DNA of 64,000 bases, taken from contig DIXP01000021.1 of NCBI GenBank assembly GCA_002436065.1, positions 161,007-225,006 on the forward strand. Direction: 5' to 3'. The stretch is from Chloroflexi bacterium UBA6077 (GTDB lineage: Bacteria; Chloroflexota; UBA6077). The notes beneath the pieces are model-generated. The model worked only from the letters and a program-made list of their open reading frames with translations, was not told where the DNA came from and did not search any database. The translations under genes and the position numbers were made by a program. Shown piece after piece: positions 1 to 8,462 of this stretch (position 1 is the stretch's first letter; every line of letters begins with the position of its first letter).

Positions 1-417
1 ATTGAAAACGTCTTGGTCCTGAAGTCGCCGGACATTCTCGGTCGTAACCAGGTCGGGCGCTGCCTCTTGGACGAGCCTGGAGAAATGCCGGAGGAGCCAC
101 CATCGCTTATCGGTAGAGGCCGCCTTTTGGTTGTATGTCGAAAAGGTCTGACAAGGCGGGCACCCGGCCAACAAACGGAGGCCGCTCCTGCCGAACGCCT
201 TCTGCAGATCTCGCGCTTGGAGATCTTCTACTGACTTCAGCAGGAACAGCGCCCCGTTATTGGCCGTATAGGGGAACTCGCAGGCCGGATCGATATCCAC
301 GCCAAGCTTGACATCCACACCGGCCTTGGCTAGTCCGTACGTCAGCCCTCCGGCACCGCAGAACAGGTCGACTGCGCGGATCCTCCGCTTCCGAGGGTTT
401 CCTTTCCACGCCTGCAC
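1..417 (-). CDS. DNA (cytosine-5) methyltransferase, N-terminal part (runs off the left edge)
   Basis: Reading leftward, the frame gives motif I (VDLFCGAGGLTYGL), then motif IV with the catalytic Pro-Cys pair (GCPPCQTFS), then motif VI (TTENV). These are in the order and spacing of Dcm-type C5-cytosine methyltransferases, which flip out a cytosine and methylate carbon 5 using S-adenosylmethionine. The reading frame is closed upstream by a stop near 460. The best starts are GTG at 417 or TTG at 432; no ATG is available, so the start is uncertain. The target-recognition domain and C-terminal motifs lie beyond the window, so specificity cannot be judged. It is divergent from the HNH gene at 1088, so the two could form a restriction-modification pair, but that is inference from position only. 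Confidence 0.88.
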   Translation of the reverse strand, partial: MQAWKGNPRKRRIRAVDLFCGAGGLTYGLAKAGVDVKLGVDIDPACEFPYTANNGALFLLKSVEDLQARDLQKAFGRSGLRLLAGCPPCQTFSTYNQKAASTDKRWWLLRHFSRLVQEAAPDLVTTENVRRLQDQDVFN

Positions 418-1087
418 CGGCTGTCTACTCAACTTGGATATGTGCCCCTTCGAGTGCTTCGCAGTTCAGGTCCACGCCGTCGACTCTGGATCCGTTAGCC
501 GACGTTAGCCGGCGTCGCCTTGACTCGTTCACAGCGACTGCTCCATTGTGCGGTCGCCCTCCCAACAAAGCCGCAACCCCCGGCGCTGGCGATGTCAGAG
601 ACGTGCCGGCGTGACAGCGCCGTGGGCTGGTGCGCTGCAAGAATCATCGACCCGGCGTGGCCACGCCGGGTCGAATTACGCGCATTTTGTGTCGTGCTCC
701 CCGACCGCCGGGCATCACCTACATCCGAGATGCCGGTCCGCGATGCGAGACCACGGCAACCGAGTCCCAATTTCGTCGCATAATCCGATCCCAGCGGCCT
801 CTTTTCGGTAGAGACCCAGGCTAGACATGAGTAAGTAGAGCCCCGGCTACAGTATAGTCCGCTGCGGCACTACTGAGAAGTGCAAAGTGGGCCAAACCAG
901 GGGTGGGCTCTAGGAGCATTCCCTGGAACCCATGGATTGTGCCGTGGCTATGGACCGATCTTCTGCGGACGGGCTGGAGACAGCCAGGGACCGTTGCAGG
1001 CGCTGGTTCACGGCACATAGGCTGGTGCTGCCAACCGTAGGGATGTAGACTCAGTGCCGGCAGCTTTCACACCACAGTACTGTCAAG
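418..1087. other. Intergenic region without a convincing gene
   Basis: About 670 bases lie between the divergent methyltransferase and HNH genes. Several short open frames overlap here on both strands, but none has family-like composition or a ribosome site. The notable content is the perfect palindrome at 647-674. The region presumably holds the promoters of both flanking genes; I could not pick a convincing -35/-10 pair. Confidence 0.5.
647..674. repeat. 28-bp perfect palindrome
   Basis: Fourteen bases (TCGACCCGGCGTGG) are followed immediately by their exact reverse complement, with no spacer and the centre between 660 and 661. There is no T-tract on either side, so it is not a typical intrinsic terminator. 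A perfect, spacerless palindrome of this length suits an operator or recombinase site, or a cruciform-forming remnant. Confidence 0.8.
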
Positions 1088-1795
1088 ATGATGCGGGCAA
1101 GGATGCAGATGATGGAACAACTACGTTGTCATGCTGATGAGCGGCAACTGGCTCAATGCGTATACTGTGGGGGCGCCACAGAAACGCGGGATCATATCCC
1201 ATCGAAGGTTCTCCTTGATGAGCCGTACCCGTCGAATCTACCAGTGGTTCCGGCATGCGAGACGTGCAACAAGGGGTTCTCTCTCGATGAGGAGTATCTT
1301 GCGTGCCTCGTTGACTGCGCAGTCACTGGATCCACGAGCGCGAATGGGGCACACCGCGAGAAGGTCAGCGGGATTCTCGCTCGGAAGCCTGCTCTCGCCT
1401 CGATGCTGGCCGACGCACGACGAGAGGCAAACGGCAGGGTCGCCTTCGCCATTGCACCGGACAGGGTGGAGCATGTGGTTCTGAAGCTCGCGCGCGGACA
1501 CGCTGCGTACGAATTGAGCGAGCCGCAGCTTGGCGAACCTTCCAGCCTGCTTTGCCTTCCCTTGGAATCGTTGTCTCCTGATGTCCGCGAGAGGTTCGAG
1601 ACGCCGCCTTCGCCCTCGACCTGGCCCGAGGTGGGGAGTCGAGCGATGCAACGACTGGCAGCCACCTTTCCCGCTGGAGCGGACTGGATCCTCGTCCAGG
1701 CCGGGCGATACCGCTACATGACGGCAGTGAGTGACGCAGTGGTCGTGCGGATGGTCCTCAGCGAGTATCTTGCGTGTGAGGTCACATGGTATTGA
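1088..1795 (+). CDS. HNH endonuclease-like protein
   Basis: The product is 235 residues. The N-terminal third carries an HNH/zinc-finger nuclease signature: CVYCGG (Cys24, Cys27), then DHIPSK (Asp35-His36), then CETCN (Cys57, Cys60, Asn61). HNH proteins are metal-dependent DNA nucleases; the four cysteines would bind a structural zinc and the Asp-His and Asn would form the beta-beta-alpha-metal site. The remaining 170 residues are unrecognised. There is no clear ribosome site before the first of several closely spaced ATGs, so the start may be up to eight codons downstream. It stands alone, divergent from a C5 methyltransferase. A role in restriction or as a phage-type nuclease is inferred from family and neighbours. 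Confidence 0.75.
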   Translation: MMRARMQMMEQLRCHADERQLAQCVYCGGATETRDHIPSKVLLDEPYPSNLPVVPACETCNKGFSLDEEYLACLVDCAVTGSTSANGAHREKVSGILARKPALASMLADARREANGRVAFAIAPDRVEHVVLKLARGHAAYELSEPQLGEPSSLLCLPLESLSPDVRERFETPPSPSTWPEVGSRAMQRLAATFPAGADWILVQAGRYRYMTAVSDAVVVRMVLSEYLACEVTWY

Positions 1796-1979
1796 CGTTG
1801 ACGTTTACTAGCGCCAACCTGGCGTCGCCAGTGCCATCTGTGAACATCTTCCGGTGGTTCCTCGGTAACGATTCCACCTTCAACAACAAACATACGTGGC
1901 AACTCCTGGAACTTCCCCGTCCTACTACTTGTGGCTTCGCCGACGACCTATTAGTACCAGAAGGCCCGAAAGGTGTGGG

Positions 1980-2201
1980 ATGACCGCAGCTAGTCGCGAA
2001 GCAAATGAGACGGGATCGCATAGCGTCCTGAGGAACCTTGTTCGCCGAGAGGAGGAGCGTATCCTCGCTAGCTTCGCGGGAGAAAGGCGATTGGGCCTTG
2101 TGGAGCTCGCTAGGGCCATGGACACCTATTGCCTATATGTCCTCGGATTGGGCGGCGAGGGGGAAAAGCATGAAGCGGCCAGTGGACGCCACGACCTTTA
2201 A
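1980..2201 (+). pseudogene. Probable N-terminal piece of the next gene, cut off by an in-frame TAA
   Basis: This frame starts at ATG 1980 and ends at TAA 2199-2201. The same frame then continues without interruption into the nuclease gene annotated at 2235. The residues between the stop and ATG 2235 (RYGWNKAVSLF) look like coding sequence, and ATG 2235 has no ribosome site. The simplest reading is one gene broken by a point mutation, or a sequencing error, rather than two genes. No known domain is visible in this piece. Confidence 0.45.
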
Positions 2202-2234
2202 AGGTATGGGTGGAACAAGGCCGTATCGCTCTTC

Positions 2235-3704
2235 ATGGACGAGACTTGCCAGCAGTATGGCGCACCATTGTTGGGATCAGTCCGAGAAGGTCAGGACTGG
2301 GCCGATTCGGTAATCCAGCACTGCGGACGACTCGGTCTGAGCGAAATGGTTCTCGATCTCTGTCACCACGGCCTCGGAGAACTGCTGATGCCGTCACCCA
2401 AGCTGTTCAGGTTCTCCTTCGTTTCTACTTTCGCTATCGAGGCTATGGAAAGAGAGGAGTTCAAGATCTTCCAGACCATTGCCGATGAGGAAGACCAGGG
2501 CGCCTTGAACCGCGTTCTCTCCAAACGTCCCGCGATGCTTGCCAGGATGTACCCACTCGTGGCTCCCTGGCGAGAGCAGTTCATCCAGTACCGGACCTCG
2601 CCAGAAATCGATGAATTCTATGAGCTCTTCGGGTTGCTCTGGACGCGCCGACACTATGAATCTGGTCACGACGCTTTTGCTGCCGACGCTGTGTTTGGGG
2701 GATTGACTTTCACTCTCTACAAGGCAGTGGTTGTGGAACTGGTAGGTTGGGCGCTGAAACACGTTGACTTCTGCCAGGCCCTTCTCGTCAAACACCCGGA
2801 GCTCCAGTTACGTAACATTCTGACGATATTTCAAGAAGAGACCGTCCTCTCTGAATCGCTTTCCGCTGCTTTGGACATCTCGGAATCCGAGGCAACGCAG
2901 GCGCTGGCAACATTAAAGCTCAATCTCGGCAACAAGGCGCTGCATACATCGGTGAACGCTGGGTGTGCCGCTCCGCTGCTCACAATCGGTCAAGGATTGG
3001 TGATTAGGTCCATTGCAGGAAGTCTTATCAGCCCTTTCGACTTCATGCTAGCAGAACTAAGGAGGAGGTATCCTGCGGACTGGGACCGAGCGGTTGATGA
3101 GAGGGAGAGGAGGTTTCGACAGGAACTATACGCAGTCTTTCCGGGCGAACGGTTTGCGAGATCCGACAGCTCTGTCAAACTACGGGTTGGTGATAGCACA
3201 GCCACTGACGTGGATGCTGTAGTCTTCGACAAGTCGACCAATACGTTGGGGCTGTTTCAGCTCAAGTGGCAGGACCCCTTCGGGGCCTCCCTACGAAAGC
3301 GTGAGACCAAGAAGATGAACTTCATGCAGGAAGGGAACCGATGGGTGTCAGTTGTGAGTTCATGGATGAGAGGCCAATCACCAGGAACCGTTGCGCAGCG
3401 GCTGGGTTTGGGAGGGATCGCGACGCCTCCCTTCAGCAAAGTACGCCTGTTTATCCTGGGCCGCCACTTTGCCCATTTTTCCGGCGATGCTGTTGCTGAT
3501 CCCAGGGCTGCTTGGGGCATGTGGCCACAGGTGATTCGTCTGGTCGGCGAGTCCTACGATTATTCCGACCCGATCGACTGGCTCTACGCGTCTCTCAATG
3601 GGAATTCTCCTCTACTGATGCACCCCCCGGCACTAGATGGGTACGCCATGAAGATCGGAGAACATGAGGTCATCATTGAGCCGATTGGAGATGCTCGGGG
3701 CTGA
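2235..3704 (+). CDS. Large protein with C-terminal PD-(D/E)XK nuclease-like motif
   Basis: The annotated part is 489 residues. Residues 1-270 are mostly helical and unrecognised. Around residues 318-345 is a restriction-nuclease-like pattern: a buried strand with Asp327 (VDAVVFD), followed by LGLFQLKW with Gln342 and Lys344. This matches the D-(X)n-(E/Q)XK catalytic arrangement of PD-(D/E)XK nucleases. It is followed by a Trp-rich segment and a conserved-looking C-terminus. The true N-terminus is probably upstream across an in-frame stop, so the gene may be inactive. The position between an HNH protein and other nuclease-like genes suggests a defence or restriction role, but I do not recognise the full-length family. 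Confidence 0.6.
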   Translation: MDETCQQYGAPLLGSVREGQDWADSVIQHCGRLGLSEMVLDLCHHGLGELLMPSPKLFRFSFVSTFAIEAMEREEFKIFQTIADEEDQGALNRVLSKRPAMLARMYPLVAPWREQFIQYRTSPEIDEFYELFGLLWTRRHYESGHDAFAADAVFGGLTFTLYKAVVVELVGWALKHVDFCQALLVKHPELQLRNILTIFQEETVLSESLSAALDISESEATQALATLKLNLGNKALHTSVNAGCAAPLLTIGQGLVIRSIAGSLISPFDFMLAELRRRYPADWDRAVDERERRFRQELYAVFPGERFARSDSSVKLRVGDSTATDVDAVVFDKSTNTLGLFQLKWQDPFGASLRKRETKKMNFMQEGNRWVSVVSSWMRGQSPGTVAQRLGLGGIATPPFSKVRLFILGRHFAHFSGDAVADPRAAWGMWPQVIRLVGESYDYSDPIDWLYASLNGNSPLLMHPPALDGYAMKIGEHEVIIEPIGDARG

Positions 3705-4060
3705 ACTTACTGAGCTACTGGCTGAACTTGAGCAACAGAATCGGGATTTGGCCTGGGCGTAGGGGAGACCGGACACGTGACAGACCAGGAGGGCCTCCAG
3801 GAAACCCCTGGAAGCCCTCCCCCAGTATTCACATCGCCGCGCCTTCCGCGTCATTGCTCAACCGTCGCGGAGAAAGTAGACTGGGGACAAGGAGTACATC
3901 GATTTGGACTCCGGGGCCAATAGTGTCCTACTAGACACCGTTGCCTCGGCAGGCAGTTCCTCCGAGCAGGCGGCGTGCAAGGCCCCGGTCACCTTCCAGT
4001 TGAGCCGTCTGCCCGAGGCGGGTTACTTATCGTGAGACCCGACGCGGGAGGATAGCGACC
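3705..4060. other. Intergenic region holding a dispersed repeat
   Basis: About 355 bases without a supported gene. It contains the 101-bp repeat copy at 3735-3835. A short open frame over the repeat encodes a peptide resembling one at the second repeat copy; this is explained by DNA similarity, not by a gene. A good ribosome site (GGGAGGA) begins the next gene. Confidence 0.6.
3735..3835 (+). repeat. 101-bp dispersed direct repeat, copy A
   Basis: It aligns without gaps to 56929-57029 in the same orientation, with 86 of 101 positions identical by hand count. It holds a hairpin: GGAGGGC-CTCCAGG pairs with CCTGGAAG-CCCTCC around a short A-rich loop with one mismatch. Similarity stops sharply after AGTATTCACATC. 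In copy B a tRNA 3' half follows directly; here nothing tRNA-like follows. It could be a small structured mobile repeat or an attachment-site relic. Confidence 0.8.
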
Positions 4061-6205
4061 ATGTTTCCAACTACCCTATTCGCCGCTTGGCGCCCAATCT
4101 GGGAAACCTCCGAGGAAGTTCGAACTATCGGGGCACGAGCGGACCAGCTTGCCTCGGCCCGGAACGCGCTTGCGATCGTTGTGCCCGATTCATCGATCTT
4201 GGAGCGCTTTCGCGAAGCCCTGTACTTGTTCAACTTGCTCTACAAAGCTCGAGGCGAGCCAAAGCGCGGTCGCGAGCGAGAATTCGTCGAGGCCTACTCA
4301 AGGGCGATCCAAGCGCTTCGACCACTCATCCAAGCCGCTCGATGGCCTAGATGGCTGCAGCTCGAGGAAGCCCTGGCTGCGACGATCGATGTGTCCGGTT
4401 TCCTGGCTGCTGCCCTGCTACTTCGCACCCAGATTGAGGATTTGGCGATCCAACTGGAGATCGAGGTCTGGGATCGAAAGTTGGCTCACGAGGACTGGTG
4501 TACGTCTGGATACATTTCCCGCGAGGATTGCGCTCGCATTCGGGAATACGCCTCGCTCCTGAAGGACCATATCCTTCCCCAACCCTCAGCATCTACTCGT
4601 GATGAACTAGCGACGAAATGCGAGTTCAACGCGGATGCACTGCTGCCGGCTGATCTGCAAGAGTGCCGCAAAAGGCTCAACGACTACGTGCACCCGAATT
4701 ACGGTAGTCACTTGGCTATCATCCGTCCGGAGGAGAGTCGAGCAGGCGAAGTCCTCCTCCACTCGTTTGCATGCGTCTACGAAGCCTTCCTCCGGATGGA
4801 CGGAACTCGTTCACTGCCTGCCTCACGAGAGTTCCCGGTTGCGCCTGAGCATCCGAGTGCGGTTCAGGAGTGGAAGACCTTTCTGGAGAGAACGTTACCG
4901 GGTATCGATGCTCATATGCCGCCGCCAGAGGGCTGGGAGCGCTGGAGGCCCGACTTCGTACGATCACTCGTTGACCAACTCACAAACGAAGAGGAGCAAA
5001 GGACCTTCTACGAAGGGCACGCCGAGGACGCTTCCGAAGGGTCCGAATCGGCGACCATCCCTTCACTTGCCAAGCTGTGCTGCTCTCTCATCCCAGCAGC
5101 GACACGGATGTCGAGTTCCGATGTCGTGCGCTTCCCATTGGAGCACCCTGAATTCGGACTTCCAGCCAGCCTGTCGGCGTGGTTGGTCTTTCCGGCTGTG
5201 CGTGACTATGCGGATCAGTTGGACAAAATGGTAGCGGAACTGGACAGGTCGGCCCTCTTTCCACAACGTCCTCCGTATGAGCACTGGTTGACGTTCCTTC
5301 GCAACGCCATCGAGATGTCCATAGTGCTAACTCAGATCAAGACAGACAGCATGATGCTCGCGACGCTTAGGATGCTGAATGGCTCTAACCCATTGGGCGC
5401 CGCGGTCTGCGCCCGCTCGCTACTGGAGCACTATGCTGTTGGTCTTTACGTTAGTCTGCAACTCAACCGGCGCTGGGACGGGATCGAGGGTGCCCAATCT
5501 GATGGCGAATGCAAGTCGAAGCTCGACAAGCTTGAGAAGCATGTGGCACGGTTTCTTGCGGGAACAAGCAGTACGGAGGAACTATCGAGGGCATGGCGGG
5601 AGCGGTGGAACAAGTTGGGGACCGCTCAGCACTTGGACCTGGGGCCTGCGATCAAGGAGGCATTCCCGGGGAATGACTTCCGCCAGTTTCTCTGGTGTTA
5701 CTTTTCCAACATTACCCACGGCTCCCAACTCACCGGCGCCGATCTCCTCGAGCCCAGGTCGACCGAACGAACGCGTACCATCTTGGCACTGGCCGTCTTA
5801 GTCTTTGCCAATCTTCAATCCAGAGAAGCAGACCTCGACATCGTAGCGCCGGCGCTGCTGCCGGTAGACCGCCTCCGCCGTCTCGGAGGTTCCGCCGGGA
5901 AGTCAGGCATGGCGGACCTTCGCAAGTCCATCTTGGAAGGGAAGATGCCGGCTCGACTGGAGATGGGCAGAGATGTCTTCGGCAGCGGCATCGAGTCTAA
6001 TCCGTACCGCTTCCGGCCCTCGCTGAACTATTACCAGGCATACGCACAATTCTGTCGCGAGCAGGGCATTTCCATCCAGCGACGTTGCGTTTGGAACTGG
6101 GAGGGTGAAATAGGCGATCGTGTTACCACCACGGACAGCCGGGAGATCTTCTTCCGGAAGGGTTCGTTTTTCACCTTCTTCACGTTAGGTCTGATCCTCA
6201 CGTGA
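4061..6205 (+). CDS. Protein with two tandem DUF5677/HEPN-like units
   Basis: The product is 714 residues, with a good ribosome site (GGGAGGA) about eight bases before ATG 4061. Two halves show the same sparse pattern. The first has RTQIE (Arg122-Glu126) followed 85 residues later by NDYVHPNYGSH (His211). The second has RSLLE (Arg452-Glu456) followed by NITHGSQL (His553). An R-xxx-E helix followed by a (V/T)H-containing helix is typical of DUF5677-like helical proteins, some related to HEPN nucleases and toxins. A long helical linker joins the halves. No membrane segment is seen. It is convergent with the next gene, separated by 21 bases. The function is unknown; an RNase or toxin role would be inference. 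Confidence 0.6.
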   Translation: MFPTTLFAAWRPIWETSEEVRTIGARADQLASARNALAIVVPDSSILERFREALYLFNLLYKARGEPKRGREREFVEAYSRAIQALRPLIQAARWPRWLQLEEALAATIDVSGFLAAALLLRTQIEDLAIQLEIEVWDRKLAHEDWCTSGYISREDCARIREYASLLKDHILPQPSASTRDELATKCEFNADALLPADLQECRKRLNDYVHPNYGSHLAIIRPEESRAGEVLLHSFACVYEAFLRMDGTRSLPASREFPVAPEHPSAVQEWKTFLERTLPGIDAHMPPPEGWERWRPDFVRSLVDQLTNEEEQRTFYEGHAEDASEGSESATIPSLAKLCCSLIPAATRMSSSDVVRFPLEHPEFGLPASLSAWLVFPAVRDYADQLDKMVAELDRSALFPQRPPYEHWLTFLRNAIEMSIVLTQIKTDSMMLATLRMLNGSNPLGAAVCARSLLEHYAVGLYVSLQLNRRWDGIEGAQSDGECKSKLDKLEKHVARFLAGTSSTEELSRAWRERWNKLGTAQHLDLGPAIKEAFPGNDFRQFLWCYFSNITHGSQLTGADLLEPRSTERTRTILALAVLVFANLQSREADLDIVAPALLPVDRLRRLGGSAGKSGMADLRKSILEGKMPARLEMGRDVFGSGIESNPYRFRPSLNYYQAYAQFCREQGISIQRRCVWNWEGEIGDRVTTTDSREIFFRKGSFFTFFTLGLILT

Positions 6206-6226
6206 AGATCAACCCCCTTTGGGCGG

Positions 6227-7264
6227 CTAGCGGAACTCGGCCTCAAAGTCGGTCAGCACAGCGCTCACGTAGTCTTGAAGCCCTTTTAGGGCCAAGAAGA
6301 TGACTTCGCCTCGCCCGGGTCCGCTCTTGTGGAAACGGGGCTGAAACCGTAGTTTGGGATTCACTACTATTGGAATGCGTAAGGAAATGTCATTCCCAGA
6401 GCCAACCAACATCGCGGGGTTCTTGCGCCGAACGACGAACTGACAGAGCTCCTCTCCGTCTTTCAGCGGCCCTGCCTTCTTCTCCCAGAGCATCTCGCAA
6501 GTGAGATCCTCCACCAGCCCGGCGCTCGCAGGGTCGTCGTCATCAGGCGTAACGGTGACATCATACTGGGCAGCACGCCACGGAACGACGATGGACGGTG
6601 AACGGTGCTTGTCAGCGTTCCACAACTCAGTGAGTACCCAAAGTGGGTGCCTCTTGTAGCTCCGCTTTAGATGATGAGGTTGAAACTTCTCGAAGCGTCC
6701 CCATACCCCCATGTCGATTCCCCAAAGACATCTACTAGACTGATTGGGCCAGTCCCGCAAGCTCTTCGCTCCCTTGACTGGCTTGACTGGCTGAGCAATG
6801 TCACTGACAGGGAACTGCACACTCCTCCAGGCGAGGTCGGGTCGGCTCCCCGGACTGATTCCGTGACGTCGCTGGTGGCGGATGCTCAGCTCCCAGGTGA
6901 GGTAGTCAAGGGCACACCGTAGGTCATGGATGATTTCACCCAGTGCGGTGCTCCAATCGATGATGGGTAGCGGCTTGAGACTCAAGGTTGCCCGGTACTT
7001 CACCGCCGTGGTATGGGAGACGTACCATCGTCCATCGGACTCCTCGACGAATACCTCCGGGATACCCATGGCTTCTATCTCGCTTAGGGGCCGTTCAATC
7101 AGTTCTATACAGGTCAGCTCGTGTTCGACGGGAAACGAGTACGGGGAAGGAACTGCATAGAGAAAGGCGCCAACCTCATCGTGTAGCGCCTGGGTCTGCT
7201 TCTCCGCCCTCCTGACCTTAGCCCAAGCTCCTCGTAGAGCAGGCGCTATCATGGTCGAAGACAA
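6227..7264 (-). CDS. Conserved hypothetical helical protein (HEPN-like)
   Basis: The product is 345 residues. It contains IIHDLRCALDYLTWEL (about residues 109-124) and later LWNADKHRSP. This pair recurs in a widespread bacterial family of hypothetical proteins, in which a helix reading DLRxALDxLxWxL is followed by an N-x-x-K-H segment. The arrangement resembles HEPN-type four-helix folds, but the canonical RX4-6H is not clear. The C-terminal part is beta-rich. It probably shares a transcript with the nuclease-like gene that ends 16 bases upstream at 7281. The biochemical function is unknown. Confidence 0.6.
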   Translation of the reverse strand: MSSTMIAPALRGAWAKVRRAEKQTQALHDEVGAFLYAVPSPYSFPVEHELTCIELIERPLSEIEAMGIPEVFVEESDGRWYVSHTTAVKYRATLSLKPLPIIDWSTALGEIIHDLRCALDYLTWELSIRHQRRHGISPGSRPDLAWRSVQFPVSDIAQPVKPVKGAKSLRDWPNQSSRCLWGIDMGVWGRFEKFQPHHLKRSYKRHPLWVLTELWNADKHRSPSIVVPWRAAQYDVTVTPDDDDPASAGLVEDLTCEMLWEKKAGPLKDGEELCQFVVRRKNPAMLVGSGNDISLRIPIVVNPKLRFQPRFHKSGPGRGEVIFLALKGLQDYVSAVLTDFEAEFR

Positions 7265-7280
7265 CTCACTTTCTTGGCAA

Positions 7281-8261
7281 CTAAGAAACCTTCCGAATGA
7301 GCCAGTTCACCAGACCGGCGTCCAGCACCATCTCCGACAGTTTCTCAGGGCCAATCAGCGTGACACGTTCATCGTCAGTGTGTACGTCACCCTTTGGACG
7401 GACCGAATGGTAGACAAAGAACATCCTGTCGTAGGGGCCGAGATCATCAATCTCTGCGATGTAGCTGTTCAGTTGGGCCTGGTTTGTCCTGGACTTGATT
7501 TGCGCGAAGGCACGCTCGCCCGTGCTGGGCAGAAGGATATCGAGGTCAAGTGCTTTTTGGGTCTTTCCCACGATCCCCTGCCGGCGCCATCCGGTCGTTG
7601 AGAACACGAGATCCACCAACGTTTCGAAGTCGTGGGGAACGAGCAGTGTCATCATGCCCTGTACTGCGGCCTTCATCTCCTCAGCGGCGGCGATGCCACG
7701 CTCCACCTCCGGGACCTTCTCTCCGTTGATGCGCCGGATGACATAGTCGGCAACATCTACGTTGCAGGATGTGCCGCGGAAGAGGGCAAGCTTCGTAAGG
7801 GCTCCGGAAAGTCGGTCCTTTGTCAGTGAGTCTCCATTGAAGTCCGTCGAGCGCCAGCCATCCAGGACCGGCCGCCATACACCATCTCCGTCAGCATGAG
7901 GCTGCGCTGCCTTACGGGGATCTCCGCGACATGGCTCGAGTTGCCCCCACCAAAGGCGTTCGCCTATGAACGTGATCCACAGTGTTGCCCCGTCATCCTC
8001 GAAGAACACTTGGGTCTCGTTGCTGAAACGAGTGGCTACGCCTTGCCTGAGCCCTTCCTGAAAGAAGGAATCCGTCAGTTTGGCCCATTCACCCTCCTGG
8101 CACCACGGGAAGCGCTCGGGAGTCTCGCTACCAAAGCCGTAGCGAATTACTCGTTTCGCCAGACACTCCCTCTCCCATTTCCCTCCCTCACCCAGCTTTA
8201 TGTACCGAACCTGGGAGGGGTGAATCTTGTCGCGCATGGGAGTTGTTGCCGAGGTCTTCAC
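7281..8261 (-). CDS. Mrr-like PD-(D/E)XK restriction endonuclease homologue
   Basis: The product is 326 residues. The first 200 residues are unrecognised, with a Trp-rich beta segment. From about residue 210 comes a Mrr-like nuclease core: FETLVDLVF (Glu213), then GWRRQG, then LDLDILLPSTGERAFAQIK with Asp239/Asp241 and the Gln254-x-Lys256 pair. This is the order of the E, D and (E/Q)XK residues in Mrr-type enzymes, which cleave DNA and often sense modified bases. It lies directly upstream of the HEPN-like gene on the same strand, so the two may act together. The substrate and any modification dependence are unknown. Confidence 0.7.
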   Translation of the reverse strand: MKTSATTPMRDKIHPSQVRYIKLGEGGKWERECLAKRVIRYGFGSETPERFPWCQEGEWAKLTDSFFQEGLRQGVATRFSNETQVFFEDDGATLWITFIGERLWWGQLEPCRGDPRKAAQPHADGDGVWRPVLDGWRSTDFNGDSLTKDRLSGALTKLALFRGTSCNVDVADYVIRRINGEKVPEVERGIAAAEEMKAAVQGMMTLLVPHDFETLVDLVFSTTGWRRQGIVGKTQKALDLDILLPSTGERAFAQIKSRTNQAQLNSYIAEIDDLGPYDRMFFVYHSVRPKGDVHTDDERVTLIGPEKLSEMVLDAGLVNWLIRKVS

Positions 8262-8462
8262 GGCTTCTCCTCTGACTGAGAATCAGGCTGTGCCAATGGG
8301 GATAATGCAATACGGCTAGCCATTATCTCACTCGCTCGGGGAGAAATCACGACCCAACGGACCCGCCTGGATGGTCGTTTGCGCCCGGGAAGATGCGGTG
8401 GCTAGCTTGTTGGCGGAAGCCGTCGAGAAGTCCATCGGCGTTACTAGCCAGGGCCACTGCGA

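Noticed and set aside
2199..2201. Stop-codon readthrough or recoding at TAA
   Set aside because: No slippery sequence, selenocysteine-type UGA or downstream structure is apparent; mutation or error is simpler.
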